DNA from: Clostridiales bacterium
GTDB taxonomy: Bacteria; Bacillota_A; Clostridia; Peptostreptococcales; Anaerovoracaceae
NCBI GenBank assembly: GCA_015058265.1
Contig: SVCR01000149.1
Span: forward strand, 1 to 5,070
Direction: 5' to 3'
DNA length: 5,070 bases
Positions 1 to 5,070 of the stretch are shown piece after piece (position 1 is the first letter of the stretch; every line of letters starts with the position of its first letter). Below the pieces are notes generated by a model, which worked only from the letters and a program-made list of their open reading frames with translations, was not told where the DNA came from and ran no database searches. A program made the translations under genes and the position numbers.

Positions 1-946
1 CGAGTGCGAGACCTCCATGTATGACAGCATCGAGACCCAGCTCATTGAGGATATACTCCATCCCCGGTTCTTTTCCGACATGCGAAGCGATCATGTAGTA
101 TTTAGCTCCGGGAACCATTCTCTCTGCAACCAGAGCCGCGACCGAACTGATGAATCCGTCTATTATGACAGGTATGTGCATCAGAGCCCCGCCTATGAAT
201 ACTCCTGTCAGGCCTGCGATATCCAAGCCTCCCACACACGCCAGCATCTGAACTGCGTATTCAGGGCTGTATATATCTACATCATCCTCAGGACAGTATC
301 TGTCGAGAGCTTCCCTGACCACCCTTATTTTCTTGCTGAGTCCTGCAGTGCTGAGCCCTGCGCCATGTCCTGTGACATCGCCTGCGTCCAGCCCCAGCAA
401 AGCAGCCGCGAGAGCTGAGCTGGTAGTGGTATTACCTATACCCATCTCGCCGGTAGCAAGCAATTTGTATCCCTTGGCGCTGCAGTCACAGACGATATCT
501 ATACCCGCATCGATAGCCTGCATGCACTCATCTTCAGTCATTGCAGGTTCGTGGGCAAAGTTTCTGGTTCCCCTCATTACTTTGCGGTCTATGACGCCTT
601 TCGGGGATCCGTCCATATTGATACCTATGTCTACAGGGATGGTATCTGCTTTGCACACCTTAGCCATCTTGCAGACTGAGCTGATCCCCTTACCCATCCA
701 GCCTGCTACAGCAGCTGTGACGTCCTGTCCGGACTGGCTCACGCCTTCTTCTACTATTCCATTGTCCGCGCACATCATTATGACAGCGCGTTTATGTATG
801 TCGATATTCACCGAATCGTGGACAGCACCGATCCTTGCAGTGATATCTTCGAACTTTCCGAGACTGTCAAGCGGTTTGGCCACCTTGTCCCAGCGAGAGC
901 GTATCTCGTCATATCTTTCCTGATTAAAAGGATCTATGCGAATCAA
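1..946 (-). CDS. cobT: Nicotinate-nucleotide-dimethylbenzimidazole phosphoribosyltransferase CobT, C-terminus cut by window edge
   Basis: This cytoplasmic enzyme transfers phosphoribose from nicotinate mononucleotide to 5,6-dimethylbenzimidazole (or another lower-ligand base), giving the alpha-ribazole phosphate used in the cobamide nucleotide loop. The frame is open for 315 codons without interruption; the family is about 350 residues, so roughly the last 35 are missing. Motifs seen are [10 protein letters not shown] near residues 24-33 (the base-binding N-terminal region), [12 protein letters not shown] at 59-70, GEMGIGNTT at 166-174, TGHGAGLS at 192-199 and a following GLSKK. Glu167 and Lys206 appear to correspond to Glu174 and Lys213 of the Salmonella enzyme, by motif position. 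The visible protein ends in HGGLAL. The family's LGEG motif with the catalytic glutamate should follow immediately and lies outside the window. The start chosen is TTG at 946-944, which overlaps the cobQ stop as TTGA and has a strong Shine-Dalgarno sequence 7 nt upstream. The next in-frame alternative, GTG at residue 22, would remove conserved sequence. Family assignment is very secure. Confidence 0.96.
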   Translation of the reverse strand, partial: MIRIDPFNQERYDEIRSRWDKVAKPLDSLGKFEDITARIGAVHDSVNIDIHKRAVIMMCADNGIVEEGVSQSGQDVTAAVAGWMGKGISSVCKMAKVCKADTIPVDIGINMDGSPKGVIDRKVMRGTRNFAHEPAMTEDECMQAIDAGIDIVCDCSAKGYKLLATGEMGIGNTTTSSALAAALLGLDAGDVTGHGAGLSTAGLSKKIRVVREALDRYCPEDDVDIYSPEYAVQMLACVGGLDIAGLTGVFIGGALMHIPVIIDGFISSVAALVAERMVPGAKYYMIASHVGKEPGMEYILNELGLDAVIHGGLAL

Positions 947-2460
947 AATGCTGCCTCCCTTAACATCGCGTATATCTTATCCATGTCCAGAGACCTTCTC
1001 AGTATCTCCGCCAGTCTGTTATATTCATTCTCCTTGAAGTCACGATGATCGGATATCGTCACATCTTCCATCACGATACCTTTCTTCTCTGCCAAAGCTC
1101 TCACTATGATCTCCGCTATCTCCCCGCGGTCAAAGATGCCGTGAACATAAGATCCGTAAACATCCCCGCGGCATATGCCGGTATCAGATGAAGTGAATCC
1201 CGGTCTTTCCTTGGCCCCATCAATTGGCAAAGTACGGCCCATGTGTATCTCATATCCTTCTATATCCACTCCGGACAGTCCCGCAAATATTCCGCTTACT
1301 TCTCCGAAGCTTCCATCGAACTGCTCTGTCTTCTTATTGCCTGCGAGGACCGTTGTGACAGGCAGCAGGCCGATACCTTCTATACTGCCTCCGCCTTCAA
1401 CACCTTCAGGGTCCGACACTTCTGTTCCGAGCATCTGATAACCGCCGCAGATCCCGAATACAGGAATGCCCTCGTCATTGCATCTCCTGATCTCATCCTC
1501 GAGGCCCGAATCCCTCAGCCATCTGAGATCTGCTATGGTGCTCTTGGATCCCGGTATTATGACCATGTCAGGTGATCCGAGCTCTTCTGCTCTGCCGACA
1601 TACCTGACACAAACATCCGGGAACTGCTCGAAAACATCCATATCAGAGAAGTTGGATATCTTAGGCAGACGCATGACAGCGATATCGACCGCGTCATTAT
1701 CAGTTCCGGACCGCCTGCTTCCGGCTCGTTTCCCTGTCAGACGTTCGGACAGAGAATCCTCATCCTCGACTTTGATGTCCATGTAAGGAACGACACCCGC
1801 AACAGGGATCCCGCCCTTTTCCTCAAGCATCTCTATCCCGCTGTCCAGAAGCGATGCATCGCCTCTGAATTTGTTGATTATAAGGCCTTTGACTCTCTCC
1901 CTCTCGCTGTCTTCAAGAAGCATCACTGTCCCCAGCAGCTGAGCGAATACGCCGCCTCTGTCGATATCTCCGACAAGCAGGACCGGAGCGTCCACCATCT
2001 CAGCAAGGCCCATGTTCACTATGTCATTTTCTTTGAGATTGATCTCCGCCGGTGAACCTGCGCCCTCGATAACGATAATATCAGCCACCTCCTCGAGCTT
2101 GTGGAAAGCCTCTTTGACAGTCGGGATGAGTTCTGTCTTGAAGGCAAAGTAGTCGCGCGCCTTCATGTTCCCGATAGACCTTCCGTTCACGATCACCTGC
2201 GAGCCTTCATCATCTGTAGGCTTCAGGAGTATCGGATTCATGCACACCATGGGTTCGATCCCTGCAGCTTCAGCCTGAACGACCTGCGCCCTGCCCATCT
2301 CAAGGCCTTCCTTCGTAGCAAAGGAATTCAGCGCCATGTTCTGGGATTTAAATGGCGCGACCCTGTATCCGTCCTGTTTGAATATTCGGCACAAGCCTGC
2401 CGCAATAAGGCTCTTGCCGGCGTTGGACATCGTGCCCTGTATCATTATTACTTTAGCCAT
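943..2460 (-). CDS. cobQ: Cobyric acid synthase, glutamine-hydrolysing (CobQ/CbiP)
   Basis: This cytoplasmic enzyme makes adenosylcobyric acid by ATP-dependent amidation of carboxylates b, d, e and g of adenosylcobyrinate a,c-diamide, taking ammonia from glutamine. Counting from the ATG, the protein is 505 residues, within the normal range of about 485-510. The N-terminal dethiobiotin-synthetase-like ATPase domain shows GTMSNAGKS (9-17), KSQNMALNS (38-46), [13 protein letters not shown] (130-142) and [10 protein letters not shown] (164-173). A hydrophilic linker near 243-258 leads to the class I glutamine amidotransferase domain, with PGSKST (303-308), [11 protein letters not shown] carrying the nucleophile Cys338, YEIHMGRT (404-411) and GSYVHGIFD with His440. 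The in-frame TTG at 2469 would add three residues. I prefer the ATG at 2460 because family members usually begin MAK..M.QGT, and TTG has its nearest purine-rich stretch only 2 nt away. The ATG has weak options (GAG 4 nt away, AAAGAG 11 nt away). It overlaps the ATPase gene by 8 nt. All catalytic landmarks are present. It is distinct from CobB/CbiA, which amidates positions a and c. Confidence 0.97.
   Translation of the reverse strand: MAKVIMIQGTMSNAGKSLIAAGLCRIFKQDGYRVAPFKSQNMALNSFATKEGLEMGRAQVVQAEAAGIEPMVCMNPILLKPTDDEGSQVIVNGRSIGNMKARDYFAFKTELIPTVKEAFHKLEEVADIIVIEGAGSPAEINLKENDIVNMGLAEMVDAPVLLVGDIDRGGVFAQLLGTVMLLEDSERERVKGLIINKFRGDASLLDSGIEMLEEKGGIPVAGVVPYMDIKVEDEDSLSERLTGKRAGSRRSGTDNDAVDIAVMRLPKISNFSDMDVFEQFPDVCVRYVGRAEELGSPDMVIIPGSKSTIADLRWLRDSGLEDEIRRCNDEGIPVFGICGGYQMLGTEVSDPEGVEGGGSIEGIGLLPVTTVLAGNKKTEQFDGSFGEVSGIFAGLSGVDIEGYEIHMGRTLPIDGAKERPGFTSSDTGICRGDVYGSYVHGIFDRGEIAEIIVRALAEKKGIVMEDVTISDHRDFKENEYNRLAEILRRSLDMDKIYAMLREAAF
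954..960 (-). promoter_or_regulatory. Shine-Dalgarno sequence of cobT, decides its TTG start
   Basis: Read on the minus strand this is AGGGAGG, inside the last codons of cobQ. Its GGAGG core ends 7 nt before the TTG at 946-944. This spacing, with the TTGA overlap of cobQ stop and cobT start, supports TTG as the real start and implies that cobT translation is coupled to cobQ. Confidence 0.8.
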
Positions 2461-3265
2461 TTTTCTCAATACTCTTTACAAAGCCTGCGTATACTCCTCT
2501 CAGCCTACCGTCCCCGAGGCTGTACAGCCTGCTTATCAGTTCATCAGTCAATCCCTCTTCCGGAGTGCCGACGGTCTCTACTTTGCCCTCTGACGATATG
2601 CAGATGACCCGGTCTGAGATGAGATGCGCCAGTTCCAGCTCATGCATCGACATTATGACTCCGATCCGCTTGTCCGCGGTCAGAGACCTGAGAAGATCCA
2701 GGAATTCCAGCTTGTGCCGGATGTCCAGATATGACGTCGGCTCATCCAGTATCATTATCTCCGGCTCCTGGCATATAGCCCGTGCCAGTAGTACTCTCTG
2801 CCTCTGTCCATCGCTGATCTGATCGTAGCTGCGATCCGCGAGCTCAGTCACGTGTACGAGCTCCATCGTGTCACGAACTATCTTCTTATCTGTTTCTGAA
2901 AGGATGCCGAATCTCCCCGTATACGGATATCTGCCGAGAGACACTACTTCCTCACATGTCATCTTCTCCGCAGGTTTTCTCTCAGTGAGCATCACAGCCT
3001 GTTTCTTGGCAATATCCGTAAGAGCATATGATGAGCGCTCTTTATCGCCGATATATATCGTTCCTGAGACCGGCTCCAGCTGGCCCGCGATAGTCTTGAG
3101 AACCGTTGACTTGCCCGCGCCGTTCGGCCCTATGAGTGTAACGATCTCTCCGGGATGAACTACTATATCAGCTCCGCCTACGATGACCTTATGACCATAT
3201 CCGGAATCAAGCTGTTTCGTTCTTATAACAGATGACTCTGCTTTTTCTGATCTGACAGATGCCAT
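2453..3265 (-). CDS. btuD: ABC transporter ATP-binding protein, FecE/BtuD type, probable corrinoid importer subunit
   Basis: This is the cytoplasmic ATPase that would power the adjacent FecCD-type permease. From the ATG at 3265 it has 270 residues, typical for the family. In order: an aromatic A-loop (GYG, about residue 23), Walker [10 protein letters not shown] (46-54), a Q-loop region reading AVMLTERKP (90-98) without the usual glutamine, signature ISDGQRQR (150-157, Asp where Gly is commonest), Walker B IMILDE (170-175) with the catalytic Glu followed by PTSYLD, and H-loop His208 in [10 protein letters not shown]. Start choice: an in-frame GTG at 3274 overlaps the permease stop as GTGA and is preceded by AAAGG at only 4 nt. 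The ATG at 3265 has AAGGTG at 6 nt, so I chose it; the difference is three residues. The cobalamin substrate is inferred from the adjoining cobQ and cobT. By sequence alone it could equally serve a ferric-siderophore or heme importer. Confidence 0.9.
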   Translation of the reverse strand: MASVRSEKAESSVIRTKQLDSGYGHKVIVGGADIVVHPGEIVTLIGPNGAGKSTVLKTIAGQLEPVSGTIYIGDKERSSYALTDIAKKQAVMLTERKPAEKMTCEEVVSLGRYPYTGRFGILSETDKKIVRDTMELVHVTELADRSYDQISDGQRQRVLLARAICQEPEIMILDEPTSYLDIRHKLEFLDLLRSLTADKRIGVIMSMHELELAHLISDRVICISSEGKVETVGTPEEGLTDELISRLYSLGDGRLRGVYAGFVKSIEKNG

Positions 3266-3270
3266 AGTCG

Positions 3271-4275
3271 TCACCTTGCCTTTCTTCTTATGAGCATCGC
3301 TATCACGACAGGTGCTCCGAAAACAGCTGTCATCGAGCTTATGCTCATCTCAGTCGGCGCAAACAGATTCCTCGCAAGGAGATCACAGAACAGGCAGAAG
3401 ACCGCGCCTCCCAGGAAGCACTGAGGTATCATGACCACAGGCCTCGATGTATCCGTGATCGACCTGATCAGATGCGGGACAGCTATCCCGACGAAGGATA
3501 TCGGTCCCGCGAAAGCAGTCACGGTAGCCGAAAGCACACTTGAGAGTGTGATCAGTCCTATCCTGAACGACCTGATGTTGACACCGACCGAAGCAGCATA
3601 GTTCTCACCCATCTGAAATGCATTCATCGGCTTGGAAAGCATGAACGCAGCTATTACTGAGATCAGGACGACCAAAGCGATCACTCTTATATTCTCCCAG
3701 CTTACAGCGGAGAAGCTGCCCATCGACCAGTTATGCAGGTTGACTATATTTGAGTCATCGGCGAAAGTGACCAGGAATTCCGTAGCCGCCGAGCAGATGT
3801 ACCCTACCATCACACCGCAGACTATGAGGACAGCCATACTCCTGACTTTGCCCGAGATGAGCAGGATGATGCCGGTCACCGCTATCGACCCGGCGAAAGC
3901 CGCGATGATCATCACAAGAGAAGGTACCATGAAACCATGAGTCAGCGCGAAGACCATTACACACGCAACGACCAGCTTCGCCCCCGAAGAAATTCCAAGT
4001 ATATACGGTCCGGCGATAGGATTGGCAAAGAATGTCTGCAGGAGAAATCCGGACACAGAAAGAGCTCCTCCGAGCAGGGCTGCGGCCAGGATCCTCGGCA
4101 TGCGGATATCCCATACGATCTTGCCGTATTTCGAAACCGTATCATGCGAGAACAGTATCCTAAGTGCCTCTCCCATCGTCATAGAGGAGCTGCCCATCAA
4201 TATATTCAGAAGAATGAGTACAAGGAGCAGCACTCCCAGTAAAGCGTAACTTGCTTTGATCCTGCTGTCTTTCAT
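3271..4275 (-). CDS. btuC: ABC transporter permease, FecCD/BtuC family, probable corrinoid importer subunit
   Basis: This is an integral inner-membrane permease; two copies would form the translocation path between the binding protein and the ATPase. Its 334 residues match the family, which usually has ten membrane helices. The first hydrophobic helix is about residues 9-28, and most of the rest is hydrophobic. Family landmarks are RMPR (58-61), the SGFLLQ...NPIAGPYILG block (75-94), GENYAASVGV (223-232, the cytoplasmic coupling region that contacts the ATPase), FAGPISFVGIAVPHLIR (255-271), and a C-terminal block with EMSISSMTAVFGAP ending in a basic RRKAR tail. The ATG at 4275 is preceded by a modest AGGT at 5 nt. 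The gene follows the binding-protein gene after 67 nt, and its stop lies next to or overlaps the ATPase start. Transport of a corrinoid is inferred from neighbouring cobQ and cobT. The FecCD family also moves siderophores and heme, and sequence alone does not separate these. Confidence 0.92.
   Translation of the reverse strand: MKDSRIKASYALLGVLLLVLILLNILMGSSSMTMGEALRILFSHDTVSKYGKIVWDIRMPRILAAALLGGALSVSGFLLQTFFANPIAGPYILGISSGAKLVVACVMVFALTHGFMVPSLVMIIAAFAGSIAVTGIILLISGKVRSMAVLIVCGVMVGYICSAATEFLVTFADDSNIVNLHNWSMGSFSAVSWENIRVIALVVLISVIAAFMLSKPMNAFQMGENYAASVGVNIRSFRIGLITLSSVLSATVTAFAGPISFVGIAVPHLIRSITDTSRPVVMIPQCFLGGAVFCLFCDLLARNLFAPTEMSISSMTAVFGAPVVIAMLIRRKAR
3272..3277 (-). promoter_or_regulatory. 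Probable Shine-Dalgarno sequence of the ATPase gene
   Basis: Minus-strand AAGGTG lies 6 nt before the ATG at 3265-3263 and overlaps the permease stop codon. It includes the competing GTG start, so it is the main reason to prefer the ATG. Either start leaves the gene tightly coupled to the permease gene. Confidence 0.45.
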
Positions 4276-4298
4276 TTGCTACCTGTTTGAACCCGGAC

Positions 4299-4330
4299 GC
4301 CGCTCATATGCCGTTAAGACCGTAAGCAGC
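4299..4330 (-). other. Possible mRNA hairpin between binding-protein and permease genes
   Basis: In minus-strand RNA, an 8-nt arm at 4330-4323 (GCUGCUUA) can pair with 4306-4299 (UGAGCGGC), with two G-U pairs and a 16-nt loop. No U-tract follows, so it is not a standard terminator. It could stabilise or attenuate the message so that more binding protein than membrane components is made, as is common in such operons. The stem is short and could be chance. Confidence 0.2.
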
Positions 4331-4342
4331 TCATCACGCGTA

Positions 4343-5070
4343 TTATGACAGTTTGTGGAAGTATTCCATATCTCCGTCATCATCAGCGCCTGCAAATATC
4401 TTATTCATCTCGACTATCATGTCAGCCGCTCCGGTCGTACGCTGGAAGGTGCTGGAATCCGTACACCAGACATTGCCTTCCTTCACGGCCTTGAAATCAT
4501 TGAATTTATCAGAAAGAGCGATCAACTCATCTATACTCTTGAGGCCGCCCTCGATCGTGCTGTTGTATATGAGTATATCAGCATCGACTGTTTTATCATA
4601 GAACGCTTCCATCTGCATATTCATCGTAGAAAGCGCATTGTCTTCTTCATCAGTGATGCCTTCAGGAACATATTTCCCTCCGGCAGTTTCTATCATCCCG
4701 GATACATAGTCTCCGGGCTTTCTCACTACGACAGAGCCGTTGGAATTTACCGAAAAGAACGCGACTTCCGGAGCCGAAGTGACTGCGTCAGTATCTACAT
4801 TCTCCAGCTTTGCGACAGCTGAATCGAAGAAATCCTGTGCCTCGTCGAGCTTTCCGAACAGCAGACCGTACAGCTTGATCCACTCAAGTCTTCCGAGAGG
4901 ATCAGACTCATAGCTGGAACGCTCAACGAGAACGGGTATCCCCAGAGCTTCTATTTCTTCCTTGACCTGCGGATTGTGATATATCATCGTCGATTCTATC
5001 GCCAGATCCACACCGCTCTCCAGCAGAGCCTCATAGTCAGGTGCCCGGTATTTTCCGATGTACTGTATCT
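4343..5070 (-). CDS. btuF: ABC transporter substrate-binding protein (BtuF/FepB type), N-terminus cut by window edge
   Basis: This is the extracytoplasmic receptor that would deliver substrate to the adjacent permease. The open frame enters from the right edge and gives 241 residues before TAA at 4345-4343; the signal or lipoprotein peptide and the first part of the N-terminal lobe are outside the window. The frame continues through position 5011, where a GTG is only an internal valine. Visible hallmarks are APDYEALLESGVDLAIES (residues 9-26 of the visible part, the usual 'PDYEAIL...PDLVI' element), a partner-lobe segment with ERSSYESDPLGRLEWIK centred on 49-65, then a long alpha-helical linker (GKLDEAQDFFDSAVAKLENV). 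The C-terminal lobe includes GDYVSGMIETAGGKYVPEG and a final helix ending FHKLS. This is the class III (helical-backbone) binding-protein family that pairs with FecCD permeases. The substrate could be a corrinoid, siderophore or heme; position upstream of cobQ and cobT favours a corrinoid. The symbol is used in that inferred sense. Confidence 0.88.
   Translation of the reverse strand, partial: IQYIGKYRAPDYEALLESGVDLAIESTMIYHNPQVKEEIEALGIPVLVERSSYESDPLGRLEWIKLYGLLFGKLDEAQDFFDSAVAKLENVDTDAVTSAPEVAFFSVNSNGSVVVRKPGDYVSGMIETAGGKYVPEGITDEEDNALSTMNMQMEAFYDKTVDADILIYNSTIEGGLKSIDELIALSDKFNDFKAVKEGNVWCTDSSTFQRTTGAADMIVEMNKIFAGADDDGDMEYFHKLS

Noticed and set aside
333..923. Long plus-strand open frame of 196 codons opposite cobT
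   Set aside because: It is antisense to an uninterrupted, motif-rich CobT frame. Its predicted protein is a Ser/Pro/Ile-rich mix with no recognisable domain, as expected from a shadow frame.
2101..2607. Plus-strand open frame of 168 codons spanning the cobQ/ATPase junction
   Set aside because: It crosses two real genes on the other strand, lacks a recognisable domain and is rich in Cys, His and Arg from reverse-strand codons.
3755..4114. Minus-strand 119-codon frame inside the permease gene
   Set aside because: It overlaps, in another frame, the conserved FecCD permease sequence, and its translation shows no membrane pattern or motif.
4311..4328. Imperfect direct repeat CCGTTAAGA / CCGTAAGCA in the intergenic gap
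   Set aside because: Two short imperfect copies only, with no symmetry or further copies; too weak to call an operator.
4343..5011. Substrate-binding protein taken as a complete 222-residue protein starting at GTG 5011
   Set aside because: The same frame is open to the window edge and encodes conserved family sequence upstream of 5011. A 222-residue form would also lack a signal peptide. The gene is partial, not short.
1..5070. Recurring GATATC/GATATA-like words across the window
   Set aside because: They fall in coding frames as common Asp-Ile, Ile-Ser and similar codon pairs, with irregular spacing. They reflect codon use rather than a repeat array or binding-site cluster.

Overview
This window is part of a bacterial cobamide (vitamin B12-type) uptake and assembly locus. 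All five recognisable genes lie on the minus strand and are transcribed from right to left: an ABC-transporter substrate-binding protein (5' end cut by the right edge), a FecCD/BtuC-family permease, its ABC ATPase, cobyric acid synthase (CobQ/CbiP), and nicotinate-nucleotide-dimethylbenzimidazole phosphoribosyltransferase (CobT, 3' end cut by the left edge). No plus-strand gene, RNA gene, mobile element, CRISPR array or long repeat is supported. No stretch longer than about 300 bases lacks a gene; the only clear intergenic gap is 67 bases (4276-4342).

Layout along the plus-strand coordinates: cobT 1-946 (partial), cobQ 943-2460, ATPase 2453-3265 (or 3274), permease 3271-4275, gap 4276-4342, substrate-binding protein 4343-5070 (partial). 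The four leftmost genes are packed stop-to-start. cobQ and cobT overlap by 4 nt (TTGA). The ATPase and cobQ overlap by 8 nt. The permease and ATPase overlap by 4 nt if the ATPase starts at its GTG, or are separated by 5 nt if it starts at the ATG. This indicates one polycistronic mRNA with translational coupling. Its promoter, and any cobalamin riboswitch, would lie beyond the right edge.

The genes fit together functionally. The binding protein, permease and ATPase would import a corrinoid (or another chelated metal compound; the substrate is inferred from the neighbours). CobQ amidates adenosylcobyrinate a,c-diamide to adenosylcobyric acid, and CobT activates the lower-ligand base for the nucleotide loop. 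The missing steps (cbiB/cobD, cobU, cobS) are not in view and may lie to the left of cobT.

Organism: AGGGAGG-type Shine-Dalgarno sequences, a TTG start, intermediate GC content by eye, and the style of the CobT, CobQ and binding-protein sequences suggest an anaerobic Clostridia-type Firmicute (for example Lachnospiraceae or Oscillospiraceae relatives). This is an impression from family resemblance, not a database match. I see no undescribed system here; the locus is a well-known type with a few small points worth checking.
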